Assembly (NCBI GenBank): GCA_947503335.1
Contig: CANNCY010000001.1
Location: forward strand, 248,001 to 312,000
DNA length: 64,000 bases
Direction of reading: 5' to 3'
From: an uncultured Pseudomonadales bacterium
Lineage (GTDB): Bacteria > Pseudomonadota > Gammaproteobacteria > Pseudomonadales > CANNCY01
The translations under genes and the position numbers were made by a program. Positions within the stretch are counted from its first letter, which is position 1. Every line of letters begins with the position of its first letter. The notes below the pieces were generated by a model. It was not told the DNA's origin. It did no database searches and saw only the letters and a list, made by a program, of their open reading frames with translations. Below, piece after piece: positions 47,309 through 61,862 of the stretch.

Positions 47309-47326
47309 TTGGGGTAACATCGATCT

Positions 47327-47941
47327 ATGCAAGATCTATTCTCGTCGCTTGAGTATGCGACAGGTACCGTAGCAGGTGTTGATGAAGTAGGGCGCGGCCC
47401 ATTGTGCGGCGATGTAGTAACAGCCGCTGTCATATTAGACCCTAACAAGCCAATAGAAGGGTTAGCAGATTCTAAGAAGTTGACCGATAAGCGTCGTGAC
47501 GTGTTGTATGACGAAATTATTGAAAAGGCGCTGTGCTTTCATATCGCTAGGGCTTCTGTTTCTGAGATCGATGAGTTAAATATATTGCATGCGACCATGC
47601 TTGCGATGGTGAGAGCGGTTGATGGTTTGTCGATTAAGCCTGCCCATGTTTACGTTGATGGGAATCGCCTACCTACGTGGGGTTACTCTAGCGAAGCCGT
47701 TGTGAAGGGTGATAGTAAGGTTGCTGAAATAAGCGCTGCTTCTATTTTGGCAAAGGTAACTCGCGATCGCGAAATGATAGAGCTATCGCAGCAGTACCCC
47801 GAGTATGGTTTTGAATCGCACAAAGGCTACCCATCTAAAGCACATTTAGAAGCCATTAAGACCCACGGATTAATCAAAGACATTTATCGCGCCAGTTACG
47901 GCCCAGTTAAAAAGATTTTAGCGGAGCAGCAATCAGCATGA
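47327..47941 (+). CDS. rnhB: Ribonuclease HII
   Basis: A 204-residue nuclease that cuts the RNA strand of RNA-DNA hybrids, including single ribonucleotides. The motif [15 protein letters not shown] (18-32, Asp-Glu active-site pair) and YVDGNRLP with a further Asp (about 108-115) are present. It overlaps dnaE by the ATGA arrangement. Confidence 0.97.
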   Translation: MQDLFSSLEYATGTVAGVDEVGRGPLCGDVVTAAVILDPNKPIEGLADSKKLTDKRRDVLYDEIIEKALCFHIARASVSEIDELNILHATMLAMVRAVDGLSIKPAHVYVDGNRLPTWGYSSEAVVKGDSKVAEISAASILAKVTRDREMIELSQQYPEYGFESHKGYPSKAHLEAIKTHGLIKDIYRASYGPVKKILAEQQSA

Positions 47942-50900
47942 TGCAGCCTAAGTTTGTTCATTTGCGAGTTCATACCGAATTTTCGCTAATCGATGGATTG
48001 GTGAAAATCAAAAAACTTGCTTCAGCCGTAAATGACGACGAGCAGGTCGCAATTGCGATATCAGATCACACTAATTTTTACGGTCTTATCAAGTTTTACC
48101 GCGCTGCTCAAGGCGCAGGTCTTAAGCCCATACTTGGTTGCGATTTTGAATTGAATGAACCTGGTGCGCCTGCGTTTACATTATTCGCAATGAATGATGA
48201 GGGTTATCAGAATATTATCCAGGTAATCTCAAAGGCCTATCTTCATGGGCAAGATTTAGGAAGACCTTATGTTAATTTCGAGTGGCTAATCGAGCACAAC
48301 GAAGGTGTCATTGCCTTAAGTGGTGGTAAGTTTGGCGATGTTGGTCAAGCGATATTAGATAGTAAACTAACGATTGCTCAAGAAAACGCAGAGCGTTGGG
48401 TAAAGGCCTTTGGTGATCGTTATTATCTAGAATTGGTGCGCACTGGGCGTGCAGGTGAAGATACCTATATTGAGGGAGCGCTCAATATTGCTCAGTTATT
48501 GCAAGTGCCTGTGGTTGCCACAAATGATGTGAGGTTTATCGAACAGAGTGATTTCGATGCCCATGAAGCGCGGGTTTGTATTCATCAAGGTATGGCGCTT
48601 GATGACCCTAGACGTGAACGACGCTATAGCGATCAGCAATATCTTCGCACCCAAGACGAGATGGTCGAGCTTTTTAGCGATATCCCATCTGCGCTTGAGA
48701 ACACTGTTGAGATTGCACGGCGCTGTAGTGCGAGTATTCGTTTGGGTGAATACTTCTTACCTGACTTCCCGATTCCAGATGGCCTAACAGAAGCCGAGTT
48801 CTTCAGGAAAATCTCGTACGAGGGTCTTGAGTGGCGATTGGAAGAGCTATTCGATACTGGCGCAGAAGACTTTGCTGACACAAGAAAGATCTATGAAGAC
48901 AGACTCGAGTTTGAGTTGGATATTATTATCCAGATGGGGTTTCCTGGGTACTTCTTGATTGTAATGGACTTCATTCAATGGTCTAAAGATCACGATATAC
49001 CGGTAGGACCTGGGCGTGGTTCGGGTGCAGGATCGTTAGTGGCTTATGCACTTAAGATTACAGATCTAGACCCTATCGAATACGATTTGCTTTTCGAGCG
49101 ATTCCTTAACCCAGAACGTGTATCAATGCCCGACTTTGATATCGATTTCTGTATGGATAAGCGCGATCAGGTAATTAGTTATGTAGCTGATAACTACGGC
49201 CGTATGGCTGTGTCACAGATTATTACCTTTGGTACAATGGCGGCCAAGGCTGTGGTGCGAGACGTTGCCCGTGCTCAAGGCAAGAGTTTTGGTTTAGCTG
49301 ATAAACTGTCAAAGCTGATTCCGTTTGAAGTGGGCATGACGCTTGGTAAAGCGTGGGACGAAGAGCCCATGTTACGCGAGTTCGTTCAGAATGATGAGGA
49401 AGTTCAAGAAGTTTGGGATATGGCCAAACAGCTTGAGGGTGTAACTCGTAACGTTGGTAAGCATGCTGGTGGTGTTGTAATCGCCCCTCATCTGTTGACT
49501 GATTTCGCGCCACTGTATTGTGATGAGAATGGTCAAGGCTTAGTAACTCAATACGATAAAGATGACGTTGAGTCGGCCGGCCTTGTAAAGTTTGACTTTT
49601 TGGGTCTGCGAACACTTACCATCATCGATTGGGCGAAAAAGATGATTGATGTTCAGCGGGCCCGCGAGGGGCTAGAGCCGCTAAATATCGAGAAGATTTC
49701 ACTAGAAGATAAAAAGACGTTCGATCTGTTACAAAGAGCCGAAACGACCGCAGTGTTTCAGCTTGAATCCCGCGGCATGAAAGAGCTTATCAAGCGCCTA
49801 CTGCCTTCTCGTTTTGAAGATATCGTGGCACTTGTAGCCCTATTTAGACCAGGCCCGCTGCAGTCGGGCATGGTAGACGACTTTATTAACCGAAAGCACG
49901 GGCGTGAAGAAGTTGCTTATCCGCACCCGAAGTATCAACACGACCTATTGATACCTGTACTAGAACCAACCTATGGCATTATTTTGTATCAAGAACAGGT
50001 GATGCAGATTGCTCAGGTGATGGCGTCGTACAGCCTTGGTGGAGCAGATTTGCTGCGCCGTGCGATGGGTAAGAAAAAACCCGAAGTGATGGCAGAGCAG
50101 CGTGTCATGTTTATGGAGGGTGCCACTAAAGACGGCCACTCTGAAGAACTGGCAGGTAACCTGTTTGACCTGATGGAAAAGTTCGCAGGTTACGGTTTTA
50201 ACAAATCGCACTCAGCAGCCTATGCACTAGTTTCTTATCAGACAGCTTGGTTAAAGGCTCATTACCCTGCGCCATTTATGGCTGCTGTAATGTCGTCAGA
50301 CATGCAGAATACCGACAAGGTTGTAACCTTCATCGAAGAGTGCCGAGAAATCGGGCTGACGCTGCTACCACCCGATGTGAACCAAGGTGAGTTACATTTT
50401 TCGGTTAATGAAAATAACGAAATCATCTATGGCCTAGGCGCCATTAAAGGGTTGGGTGAAGGGCCTGTAAGCGCCATTGTTGAAGCACGTGCCGGTGGGC
50501 CGTTTGAAGACCTATATGACTTCTGCGCACGAATTGATAATCGCAAGGTTAACAAGCGCTCACTAGAGGCTATGGTGCGCTGTGGCGCTTTAGATAACTT
50601 AGGCCCCGACTGCGACTTAGATAAAAAGCGTGCGATCTTGCTGGCTTCAATGGATGAAGCGATCAAGACTGCCGAACAGATGAATGCGAACCAAAACTCA
50701 GGCATGACCGATTTGTTTGGCGAGATCTCGGTATCTCAGGGTGCCGACGATCCCTTTATCGATTTCTATGGCATCACGCCGTTGACGTACAAGGCACGTT
50801 TAACGGGCGAGAAAGAAACCTTAGGCCTCTATTTGACAGGGCATCCGATTGATGAGTATTTAGCCGAGCTAAAGCAATTCGTTCCCAATCGAATCAACGC

Positions 50901-51420
50901 AATTGGGCCGCAGAAGCACGAGCAATCGATTGCCGGGTTAATTGTCGATCAGCGGGTGATGAAGAATAAACGTGGTGACAACATGGGCTTTGTGACCTTA
51001 GATGATCGTTCAGGCCGAATCGAAGTAGCCGTATTTGCTGATGCCTATGATGAGTTTCACGAGCGCTTAGTAAAAGACAGTATTGTCGTGATTAACGGTA
51101 TGGTCAGTCACGATGATTTTTCAGGGCGACTAAAGGTTCGCGCTACTAGGGTAGATAACATCGAGTCTGCTCGCGCTCGCAAGTTAGACGCTCTTACCAT
51201 CAAGTTAGAGCTAGAAAGGGTCGATTTAGCACAAAGGCTCTACGATACAGTAAGCCAATTTAAAGATCCCGAGGGATGTAGGCTGCAATTTGAGGTGGTT
51301 GATTCGACTGCTAAAGGTGTTATGAGGGCAGATGAAAGCTGGCGAGTTATGCCCACAGACGATCTTTTGGCAAAAATCCGTGAAATTTTTGGGAACCAAG
51401 CAGTCGAAATGAAGTTCTAA
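47938..51420 (+). CDS. dnaE: DNA polymerase III alpha subunit
   Basis: A 1160-residue replicative polymerase. N-terminal PHP domain (about 5-270, starting [15 protein letters not shown]), palm with the catalytic aspartates in PDFDIDFC (about 399-406), finger region with NKSHSAAYA (about 757-765), a helix-hairpin-helix (about 835-890), and an OB-fold (about 990-1070). Length equals E. coli DnaE. Starts at ATG 47938 overlapping rnhB. Confidence 0.98.
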   Translation: MMQPKFVHLRVHTEFSLIDGLVKIKKLASAVNDDEQVAIAISDHTNFYGLIKFYRAAQGAGLKPILGCDFELNEPGAPAFTLFAMNDEGYQNIIQVISKAYLHGQDLGRPYVNFEWLIEHNEGVIALSGGKFGDVGQAILDSKLTIAQENAERWVKAFGDRYYLELVRTGRAGEDTYIEGALNIAQLLQVPVVATNDVRFIEQSDFDAHEARVCIHQGMALDDPRRERRYSDQQYLRTQDEMVELFSDIPSALENTVEIARRCSASIRLGEYFLPDFPIPDGLTEAEFFRKISYEGLEWRLEELFDTGAEDFADTRKIYEDRLEFELDIIIQMGFPGYFLIVMDFIQWSKDHDIPVGPGRGSGAGSLVAYALKITDLDPIEYDLLFERFLNPERVSMPDFDIDFCMDKRDQVISYVADNYGRMAVSQIITFGTMAAKAVVRDVARAQGKSFGLADKLSKLIPFEVGMTLGKAWDEEPMLREFVQNDEEVQEVWDMAKQLEGVTRNVGKHAGGVVIAPHLLTDFAPLYCDENGQGLVTQYDKDDVESAGLVKFDFLGLRTLTIIDWAKKMIDVQRAREGLEPLNIEKISLEDKKTFDLLQRAETTAVFQLESRGMKELIKRLLPSRFEDIVALVALFRPGPLQSGMVDDFINRKHGREEVAYPHPKYQHDLLIPVLEPTYGIILYQEQVMQIAQVMASYSLGGADLLRRAMGKKKPEVMAEQRVMFMEGATKDGHSEELAGNLFDLMEKFAGYGFNKSHSAAYALVSYQTAWLKAHYPAPFMAAVMSSDMQNTDKVVTFIEECREIGLTLLPPDVNQGELHFSVNENNEIIYGLGAIKGLGEGPVSAIVEARAGGPFEDLYDFCARIDNRKVNKRSLEAMVRCGALDNLGPDCDLDKKRAILLASMDEAIKTAEQMNANQNSGMTDLFGEISVSQGADDPFIDFYGITPLTYKARLTGEKETLGLYLTGHPIDEYLAELKQFVPNRINAIGPQKHEQSIAGLIVDQRVMKNKRGDNMGFVTLDDRSGRIEVAVFADAYDEFHERLVKDSIVVINGMVSHDDFSGRLKVRATRVDNIESARARKLDALTIKLELERVDLAQRLYDTVSQFKDPEGCRLQFEVVDSTAKGVMRADESWRVMPTDDLLAKIREIFGNQAVEMKF

Positions 51421-51442
51421 TCCCTTTACAATCAGTGCAGTT

Positions 51443-51471
51443 TTGACTGGTCGGTCACGAAATTGTAAGGT
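51443..51471 (+). promoter_or_regulatory. accA promoter region with fabV-like dyad
   Basis: TTGACT (51443-51448) and TAAGGT (51466-51471) are 17 bp apart. The sequence TGACTGGTCGGTCA (51444-51457), which overlaps the -35, matches the fabV dyad (18493-18506) at 12 of 14 bases. A common fatty-acid regulator is inferred. Confidence 0.45.
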
Positions 51472-51580
51472 GTGTTTCGATTTTACGCTTTATTGATCGG
51501 TTTAGTTTGCCGAATCAGTCGCCGAATGGATTTGGCATTTTTGAAGTATTAGATAGTAAAAAGAATTAGAGCAAGTCTAG

Positions 51581-52528
51581 ATGAATCCAAATTACCTAGA
51601 GTTTGAACAACCGATTGCAGACCTTGAAGCCAAAATTGAAGAGCTTCAAAACGTGGGTCACGATAACGACTTAAATATCGGTGAAGAACTTCAGCGTCTA
51701 CGCGAAAAAAACGAGAAGCTGACGGCTTCAATTTATAACGACCTCAGCCCTTGGCAGGTGGTGCAGGTGGCTCGTCACCCGCGTCGCCCTTATACGCTTG
51801 ATTATATCTCGCGTATTTTCGATGAGTTTGAAGAGCTACATGGCGATCGCATGTTTGGCGATGATAAGGCCATTGTAGGCGGTATTGCTAAATTGGCGGG
51901 GCGCCCTGTCATGGTGATTGGTCAAGAAAAAGGCCGAACTGTAGCTGATAAGGTGGCACGTAACTTTGGTATGCCAAGACCCGAAGGATACCGCAAAGCC
52001 AAGCGATTGATGGAGATGGCCGAGCGCTTTAAATTGCCAGTTCTTACCTTAATCGATACCCCTGGGGCATATCCTGGTATCGATTCTGAAGAACGTAATA
52101 TCAGCGAGTCGATTGCTACTAATCTAGCGGTAATGTCTCACCTTAAGACCCCAATTATTTGTACGGTAATTGGCGAAGGCAGCTCGGGTGGTGCGTTAGG
52201 TATTGGTGTGGGCGATCATCTTAATATGTTGCAATACTCAACCTATTTTGTGATCTCACCAGAAGGCTGTGCCAATATTATCTGGAAGACTGCCGAAAAA
52301 GCACCACTAGCAGCCGAAGCGATGGGTGTTACGTCTAGCGTGCTTGAAGACTTAGGCATTGTCGACGAAACCATTCCTGAGCCTATGGGTGGTGCCCACC
52401 GCGATTGGGACACAATGGCCGCTACAATTAGGCAGCGTTTGATCGATCAATTAGACCAGTTGGCTGGTAAGAATATTGACGATTTACTTGAGCGCCGTTA
52501 CGAGCGTTTAATGGCTATTGGTAACTAA
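51581..52528 (+). CDS. accA: Acetyl-CoA carboxylase carboxyltransferase alpha subunit
   Basis: A 315-residue subunit that, with AccD, transfers carboxyl from biotin to acetyl-CoA, the first committed fatty-acid step. The N-terminus [19 protein letters not shown] and the core [19 protein letters not shown] and [16 protein letters not shown] are diagnostic. Follows dnaE after a 160-base gap holding a candidate promoter. Confidence 0.98.
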   Translation: MNPNYLEFEQPIADLEAKIEELQNVGHDNDLNIGEELQRLREKNEKLTASIYNDLSPWQVVQVARHPRRPYTLDYISRIFDEFEELHGDRMFGDDKAIVGGIAKLAGRPVMVIGQEKGRTVADKVARNFGMPRPEGYRKAKRLMEMAERFKLPVLTLIDTPGAYPGIDSEERNISESIATNLAVMSHLKTPIICTVIGEGSSGGALGIGVGDHLNMLQYSTYFVISPEGCANIIWKTAEKAPLAAEAMGVTSSVLEDLGIVDETIPEPMGGAHRDWDTMAATIRQRLIDQLDQLAGKNIDDLLERRYERLMAIGN

Positions 52529-52529
52529 A

Positions 52530-53732
52530 ATGGTTGAGCTGCCAAATGTGTGGCTCAATCGATTAAAGGCCGCCCCAACGGTTTGGGTGGCTCTGTCAGG
52601 CGGTGTCGATTCGATGACACTGCTGCACTGGGCGAGTCAGTTAGAACTCGCTAATCTTAAAGCGATTCATATCAATCATAATATCCAGTCTAGTTCTGAC
52701 GCTTGGGCACAGTTTTGCGTTGATCAAGCGCGTAAGTTAAATGTGGTTTGTACAGTACGTTCAGTGCAACTAACTGATACCGATAGCCTTGAAACAGCAG
52801 CGCGAATGGCGCGATATGAGGTATTTGAAACGCTGTTGTCAAAGGGCGATATCTTGCTGCAAGGTCATCATGCCAATGATCAGGCTGAAACGTTGTTGTT
52901 TAGAATGCTTCGAAGCAGCAGTTGGCGCAGTTTGCGAGCGATTCCTGAAACAAGAACAGTTGGTGAAGGTAGCCTTTATCGACCCTGGTTGAAAACGGCC
53001 CGTGAGCAGATCGAGCAGTATGCTGCAGATCACCGTATTGATTACGTCACTGACCCTAGCAATCAAGACGATTCGATCGATCGCAACTATTTGCGGCACC
53101 GCGTACTTCGGCCACTTATTCGTCGTTGGCCTCATGTGATAGAGCGCTTTTCAATGTTGGCGTCAGATGCACAAACTCATCTGTCAGCGCAAAGTGATTT
53201 AGCGGCCTTTTGGTTAGATGCGAATGTTCAATCTGACCGGTTTGGTGATTGGATGTCGTTTAAGGATTTGGCTAGTTTAGTGCCCGAGTCGCGCGCGGTG
53301 GTAATTGCGCATTGGCTCCAGCGCAATGGCGGGCAGGCTCTGCCATCGTTACAGCCTTTGTATAGCGATCCTGCTAGCCTAAGCTCAAGTAAATGGATTG
53401 CGAAACTAGATAGTCTTGAATTGTATGCTGATCAGAGCCGCTTAAGGCTAGAAACGCCGGTCATTAGGCGTGCTGTCGATGCACCTGTTATGTTCAAAGG
53501 GCAGCAATTAGCCTGTTTGGGCGAACTAGCGGTTGAACGTTTTCACCCATTAGGTAGAGCGCACAGTCAGCGTGTTAAAAAGTTGCTCCTTGAGTGGCAA
53601 ATACCCGCTAGATATCGCTATAAAGTGCCGGTTTTACGGAGTTCAGACCAGATAGTGTTTATAGATCAGCATTGGGCAGAGGGTATTGAACTTGATGAAT
53701 GCGATAGCTGCCCTATATGGCCAAATGGTTAA
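52530..53732 (+). CDS. tilS: tRNA(Ile)-lysidine synthetase
   Basis: A 400-residue ATP-dependent enzyme that converts the wobble C of tRNA-Ile (CAU) to lysidine. The PP-loop motif SGGVDSMTLLHWA (about 24-36) and the GHHANDQAET motif (about 113-122) are intact; the C-terminal TilS domain spans about 300-400. ATG 52530 lies 1 nt after the accA stop; a TTG at 52518 would overlap it. Confidence 0.94.
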   Translation: MVELPNVWLNRLKAAPTVWVALSGGVDSMTLLHWASQLELANLKAIHINHNIQSSSDAWAQFCVDQARKLNVVCTVRSVQLTDTDSLETAARMARYEVFETLLSKGDILLQGHHANDQAETLLFRMLRSSSWRSLRAIPETRTVGEGSLYRPWLKTAREQIEQYAADHRIDYVTDPSNQDDSIDRNYLRHRVLRPLIRRWPHVIERFSMLASDAQTHLSAQSDLAAFWLDANVQSDRFGDWMSFKDLASLVPESRAVVIAHWLQRNGGQALPSLQPLYSDPASLSSSKWIAKLDSLELYADQSRLRLETPVIRRAVDAPVMFKGQQLACLGELAVERFHPLGRAHSQRVKKLLLEWQIPARYRYKVPVLRSSDQIVFIDQHWAEGIELDECDSCPIWPNG

Positions 53733-53830
53733 CTATGCAATATTTGCCTACCAACCTAGGTATTACTCGCATTTGGTGTTGCTATGATTGAGGTTAAAGG
53801 TGGGTTCTGGTAGTCTGACATCCCATCTTG

Positions 53831-53870
53831 GGGCAGTAGCACTGCCCGCAATCGGCACAATTCAAGCCGA
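53831..53870 (+). promoter_or_regulatory. Leader hairpins upstream of pyrG
   Basis: GGGCAGT (53831-53837) pairs with ACTGCCC (53841-53847), and TCGGC (53852-53856) pairs with GCCGA (53866-53870). A candidate -10, TATGAT, is at 53783-53788. The hairpins would lie in the leader of pyrG; function unknown. Confidence 0.4.
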
Positions 53871-53888
53871 TAAACACGCAACGACTAA

Positions 53889-56380
<2,492 letters not shown>

Positions 56381-56402
56381 GCTACTGTTGCATACCATTT
56401 AG

Positions 56403-57704
<1,302 letters not shown>

Positions 57705-57718
57705 TTACGAATAGTGAC

Positions 57719-58054
57719 ATGACTGAGGCTAATCAAGTTCAAACCAATACGCGGCAGATTCCTTGGGGTAAGCTGTTGCTGTTAGGTATCTTGATTAGTC
57801 TTCAAGCGCAGATCTGGGTAGGTGAAGGTTCGCTTGGCGAGCTAAAACGCGTTACCGCTGCGCTTGAACAGCAGCGAGCATTGAACGCTCGCTTGCTTTC
57901 TCGCAACGCTCAGTTGCAAGCCCAAGTAGAGCATCTGCGTTCTTCTAACGAAGCGCTAGAAGGGCGTGCTCGAAGTGAGCTAGACTTGGTTCGCCCAAAC
58001 GAAACGCTCTATCGAATTGTTGAAAAGAAAAATACTGATGACGAACAGCCTTAA
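57719..58054 (+). CDS. ftsB: Cell division protein FtsB
   Basis: A 111-residue bitopic division protein of the FtsBLQ complex. A cytoplasmic tail is followed by one TM (about 16-33, LLLLGILISLQAQIWV) and a coiled coil (about 40-85). It ends with the septal motif region ARSELDLVRPNETLYRIV. Between eno and ispD as usual; it overlaps ispD by 17 nt. Confidence 0.93.
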   Translation: MTEANQVQTNTRQIPWGKLLLLGILISLQAQIWVGEGSLGELKRVTAALEQQRALNARLLSRNAQLQAQVEHLRSSNEALEGRARSELDLVRPNETLYRIVEKKNTDDEQP

Positions 58055-58724
58055 TTGGGTTGTGCTGCCCGCCGCAGGCGTTGGTGCTAGGATGGGGGCA
58101 GACTGCCCTAAGCAATATCTAAAGATTGGTGAGTATACACTCATCGAACATACGATTAATCAGCTACGTAAATTGATCCCCGATGCGCCAATTATGGTTT
58201 CCCTTGCAAAGGGTGATTTAGTAGGGCGCGAACTGTTATCTCAATACGGTGCCATGGTGCATCTTTGTGAGGGTGGTCTAACAAGGGCGCAATCGGTATT
58301 AAATGCGTCAAAGGCAATCTCAGTTATAGATACGTCTAACCCATGGGTTTGGGTGCACGACGCAGCTCGCCCGTTGTTGGCTCAGTCAGACATAGAACGT
58401 TTACAGCAGGTTTTGTTAAGTGAGAGCCGCGGTGCAATGCTGGCTCAGCGCTCTACAGATACCCTCAAGCAAGTAGAAGATGGTCGCGCCGTTACTACTA
58501 TCAATCGTGATACTGTTTGGCGAGCACTAACCCCGCAGGTGGTTCGCGCTCAATTTTTGATTGCGGCCTACGAGCATGCATTGGGCAAAGAATTGCAATT
58601 AACTGATGAGGCCTCTGCCATCGAGTTAATGGGGGAGTCGCTTGCGGTTGTTGAAGCCGATGAACCAGGTATTAAAATAACCTACCCTCAAGACATACAT
58701 ACATTAGAGACACGCCTATGCTAG
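58038..58724 (+). CDS. ispD: 2-C-methyl-D-erythritol 4-phosphate cytidylyltransferase
   Basis: A 228-residue MEP-pathway enzyme. The N-terminal motif [19 protein letters not shown] (about 9-27, CTP-binding) and VHDAARPLL (about 105-113) are intact, and the LTDEASAIE motif lies near 195. ATG 58038 gives the family start ([14 protein letters not shown]). Confidence 0.97.
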   Translation: MTNSLNWVVLPAAGVGARMGADCPKQYLKIGEYTLIEHTINQLRKLIPDAPIMVSLAKGDLVGRELLSQYGAMVHLCEGGLTRAQSVLNASKAISVIDTSNPWVWVHDAARPLLAQSDIERLQQVLLSESRGAMLAQRSTDTLKQVEDGRAVTTINRDTVWRALTPQVVRAQFLIAAYEHALGKELQLTDEASAIELMGESLAVVEADEPGIKITYPQDIHTLETRLC

Positions 58725-58726
58725 CT

Positions 58727-59194
58727 ATGAGAATTGGCCACGGATACGATGTTCACGCTTTTGGCGAGGGTGATCACGTCACAATAGGTGGTGTATCGAT
58801 AGAGTATCATCAGGGCTTGATAGCACACTCAGACGGCGATGTGGCATTGCACGCGCTATGTGACGCTATTTTAGGTGCTATGGCGATGGGTGATATCGGT
58901 CACTTGTTTCCTGATACAGACCCGGCCTTTAAGGGGGCTGACTCGCGCGTTTTATTGCGAGAAGTGATGTCGCGTATTAAGGGTTATGTGGTAGGTAATA
59001 TTGATTTAACGATTGTTGCGCAGGCGCCTAAGATGGCGCCTCATATCACAGCTATGCGTGAAGTGATCGCCCAAGACTGCGCAGTTACTTTAGATCAAGT
59101 AAATGTAAAGGCGACTACAACCGAAAAGCTAGGTTTTGAAGGGCGCAAAGAGGGCATAGCAGTTCATGCCGTTGTGTTGATGGTGGCCAAGTGA
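58727..59194 (+). CDS. ispF: 2-C-methyl-D-erythritol 2,4-cyclodiphosphate synthase
   Basis: A 155-residue zinc enzyme of the MEP pathway. The metal-binding DVH is in [11 protein letters not shown] (2-12), and [12 protein letters not shown] (about 32-43) and [12 protein letters not shown] are present. The start is either ATG 58727 (chosen, MRIGHGYD) or ATG 58718, which overlaps the ispD stop. Confidence 0.97.
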   Translation: MRIGHGYDVHAFGEGDHVTIGGVSIEYHQGLIAHSDGDVALHALCDAILGAMAMGDIGHLFPDTDPAFKGADSRVLLREVMSRIKGYVVGNIDLTIVAQAPKMAPHITAMREVIAQDCAVTLDQVNVKATTTEKLGFEGRKEGIAVHAVVLMVAK

Positions 59195-60159
59195 GTGTTG
59201 GGGTTCCGGTTCGGTTGTTTCCCTATGGCGAGCCGTTAGCAGAAGCAGAACTAAAGCGCTCGCCCCAAGATTTTATTGTTACCGAGATTTTTGATTTCCC
59301 TCTTTTACCCTTAGATGCTCAGGCCGAGCATTTAGCACTACGCATACGAAAAACGGGGCAAAACTCGCAATGGGTAGCCGAACGTTTGGCCGAGCACTAT
59401 GGTCTGCGTCGAGTGGATGTGGGTTATGCGGGTAAAAAAGATCGCCATGCGGTAACAGAACAATGGTTTAGTCTGTATGTATCAAATGCCGAGCTACCGT
59501 CTTTACCAATTATAGAAGGGTGCGAGATTGTTGAGGTAGGACGTACCACTAAGAAGATTCGATTGGGCGACCATCAGGGTAATCATTTTCAAATAGCGCT
59601 CTATATCAAGGGTGATATAGCTATCGACCAGATCGAGCAGCGAAGCGCACTTATATCAGCAAAGGGCTTTGCAAATTATTTTGGTAATCAGCGCTTTGGC
59701 ATAAACGGCAACAATGTTGCTAGATTTGATGACGCCGTGTTGAATGATCGCAAGCTGCGGCGGTCAGATAAGGGCATTATCCTCTCATCGGCGCGCAGTG
59801 CTATCTTTAACAGGCTACTCTCGTTAGCTATCGAACATCAACATGATGCGACAACGCTACCTTTGTGGGGGCGTGGCCGTTCTGATGAATGGGCGTTACA
59901 AAATCTTGGCCCGTTTGATCATTGGCGAGACCGGTTAGAGCATAGTGGGTTATCGATGGACGACCGTCAGATGATGGTATCTGCTAAGGATCTAAGCTTT
60001 AGAATCGGCTCTACCACTGACGAGCAAGGTGAGGCCGAGGTCACTGAGACCAAAGTAGAATTTAACTTTGCATTGCCACCAGGTGCTTACGCAACAACCT
60101 TACTAGAGCACTATTTCGACCTTGTTGAGACCCCAAAATATTCTACACCTGTGGTATAG
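59191..60159 (+). CDS. truD: tRNA pseudouridine(13) synthase
   Basis: A 322-residue enzyme that makes pseudouridine at tRNA position 13. The catalytic Asp84 is in [17 protein letters not shown], and [14 protein letters not shown] (about 164-177) is the conserved TruD block. It is a little shorter than E. coli TruD (349). GTG start overlapping ispF. surE, which usually follows, is absent. Confidence 0.95.
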   Translation: MSVGVPVRLFPYGEPLAEAELKRSPQDFIVTEIFDFPLLPLDAQAEHLALRIRKTGQNSQWVAERLAEHYGLRRVDVGYAGKKDRHAVTEQWFSLYVSNAELPSLPIIEGCEIVEVGRTTKKIRLGDHQGNHFQIALYIKGDIAIDQIEQRSALISAKGFANYFGNQRFGINGNNVARFDDAVLNDRKLRRSDKGIILSSARSAIFNRLLSLAIEHQHDATTLPLWGRGRSDEWALQNLGPFDHWRDRLEHSGLSMDDRQMMVSAKDLSFRIGSTTDEQGEAEVTETKVEFNFALPPGAYATTLLEHYFDLVETPKYSTPVV

Positions 60160-60197
60160 TTCGCAATTACAGAGAACTATAAACTGCAGGCAGTATC

Positions 60198-60869
60198 TTG
60201 AACGACCTTTACCTTCGTGGGGTAGGTATGACGTCGCGTCGTACCCGTGAGCGATTAATTGAGCGATTAGTAGAAAAGGGCATCGATAATATACGAGTGC
60301 TTGAAGTAATGCGTGCGCTGCCGCGCCATATATTTGTTGATGAAGCAATGGCGCACCGTGCCTACGAAGATACCGCGCTACCAATCGGGCACGGTCAAAC
60401 GCTTTCTCAACCCTATATTGTGGCTCGAATGACAGAGTTATTACTAGAAAGTGCAACCTCAATGGAGCGCGTGCTAGAAATTGGCACTGGATCGGGATAT
60501 CAAACCGCTGTATTGAGCCCTTTCTGCAGAACACTTTACAGTGTCGAACGTATTGCTCCTCTTCAAGATAAAGCACGTCAACGATTAAAAACCCTAGGTG
60601 TTAACAATGTCATCTTAAAACATGCAGATGGCAACTGGGGTTGGCCTGCGCGAGGCCCATTTAACGCTATTTTAAGCGCTGCCGCGCCACACGAGATTCC
60701 TCAGCAGTTGATCGACCAACTTGCGCCTGGTGGCGTGCTATTAACGCCTGTAGGTGGCGACGAGCAGAGTTTGGCGCGAGTGATACGCGATGCCGAGACA
60801 GATGAAATAGTGATTGATCAAATTGAGCCCGTAAAGTTTGTGCCATTGTTAGGAGGGGTGATTCAATGA
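60198..60869 (+). CDS. pcm: Protein-L-isoaspartate O-methyltransferase
   Basis: A 223-residue SAM-dependent repair enzyme acting on isoaspartyl residues in aged proteins. Motifs: SQPYIVARMTELL (about 73-85), the SAM site VLEIGTGSGYQTAVL (about 95-109), and GGVLLTPVGG near 185. TTG 60198 is chosen because GVGMTSRRTRERL is extended upstream as in many relatives; ATG 60228 (MTSRRTRERL) with GGGGTAGG upstream is an equally possible start. Precedes DUF368 by overlap. Confidence 0.95.
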   Translation: MNDLYLRGVGMTSRRTRERLIERLVEKGIDNIRVLEVMRALPRHIFVDEAMAHRAYEDTALPIGHGQTLSQPYIVARMTELLLESATSMERVLEIGTGSGYQTAVLSPFCRTLYSVERIAPLQDKARQRLKTLGVNNVILKHADGNWGWPARGPFNAILSAAAPHEIPQQLIDQLAPGGVLLTPVGGDEQSLARVIRDAETDEIVIDQIEPVKFVPLLGGVIQ

Positions 60870-61786
60870 CCCGTTCTAATACCGATTCTAATCATTCTCT
60901 CTTCGCTGTTTACCTGCGTGGCATGCTAATGGGTATCGCTGACCTAGTACCCGGTATATCGGGCGGCACTGTAGCGTTTATGACGGGTATCTATGCTCGA
61001 TTGATTAATGCTTTGAGCAGCTTTAACCCCAAATTACTCAAGCAGTTGGTGCAAGACCCTATTTCTAAAACTTGGCGCGAAATTGATGGCAATTTCTTGA
61101 TAGCCCTATTTGCAGGCATCTTCACCAGTATTTTCGCCTTCGCTCAAGTAATCACATTTTTGTTAGATAACTACCCACTATACATTTGGGCGCTGTTTTT
61201 TGGGCTTGTGGCTGGGTCTGTCTGGTATCTAATGCGCAGTTTGCCAAAGAAAACGTTCGTCGAATACCTATGGGTATTAGCAGGTACTGTGGTTGCTTGG
61301 TTCATCGTTGAACTGAAACCAGTCGTTGTTGAACCATCTTTTGCTTATGTCGTTTTTTGCGGTGCTATAGCGATAAGTGCCATGGTACTACCGGGTATTT
61401 CAGGGAGCTTTATTCTACTGCTATTAGGTGTTTACCCTGTGCTTCTCGGTGCGGTTAACAATGGTGAAGCCATGCCGTTGATTGCCTTTGTAGTAGGTGC
61501 GGTAATAGGCTTGATGACTGTGAGTAAGGTACTGAAGTCTCTATTGTCCAGATATTACACGCAAACAATTGCTGTACTGACTGGGTTTTTACTCGGCTCT
61601 ATCAAAGCGCTGTGGCCTTGGCGGTTAGATTCTGAGAAAGGTGAAGCATTAACTCTACTGCTGCCTTCTCAGTATGAGTCGATGCTGGGAGTGCCGTCAG
61701 CAACAGTCACTGTAACAATTGCGATGATTGTAGGGACATTGCTGGTGGTTGCGCTTACGTTGGCTAGCGAAAAGCGGTCGAAATGA
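60866..61786 (+). CDS. popT: DUF368 membrane protein, probable undecaprenyl-phosphate translocase
   Basis: A 306-residue polytopic membrane protein of the DUF368 family with eight or so hydrophobic segments. Two copies of the PGISG motif are visible, GIADLVPGISGGTVAF (about 22-37) and AMVLPGISGSF (about 171-181), suggesting an internal repeat. DUF368 proteins (PopT) have been shown in other bacteria to return undecaprenyl phosphate across the membrane; this assignment here is by family. It overlaps the pcm stop by 4 nt. Its neighbours nlpD and uppS (at 37.7 kb) are also envelope genes. Confidence 0.88.
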   Translation: MTRSNTDSNHSLFAVYLRGMLMGIADLVPGISGGTVAFMTGIYARLINALSSFNPKLLKQLVQDPISKTWREIDGNFLIALFAGIFTSIFAFAQVITFLLDNYPLYIWALFFGLVAGSVWYLMRSLPKKTFVEYLWVLAGTVVAWFIVELKPVVVEPSFAYVVFCGAIAISAMVLPGISGSFILLLLGVYPVLLGAVNNGEAMPLIAFVVGAVIGLMTVSKVLKSLLSRYYTQTIAVLTGFLLGSIKALWPWRLDSEKGEALTLLLPSQYESMLGVPSATVTVTIAMIVGTLLVVALTLASEKRSK

Positions 61787-61862
61787 GTTCCCTAGTCGAT
61801 TAGAATATTTCGCTATAACTAACAATATCAATATAACAATTAATTCGAGGCTTATTTAGAAA

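Noticed and set aside
47309-47326. Frameshifted or remnant lpxB between lpxA and rnhB
   Set aside because: Only 18 nt are available, so no remnant can exist here; the gene is simply not at this place.
49223-49615. 130-codon minus-strand ORF inside dnaE
   Set aside because: His/Gln/Leu-rich composition typical of an antisense shadow of a conserved coding region.
60103-60576. 157-codon minus-strand ORF over truD-pcm
   Set aside because: Antisense to the conserved pcm gene, and no recognisable domain or RBS.
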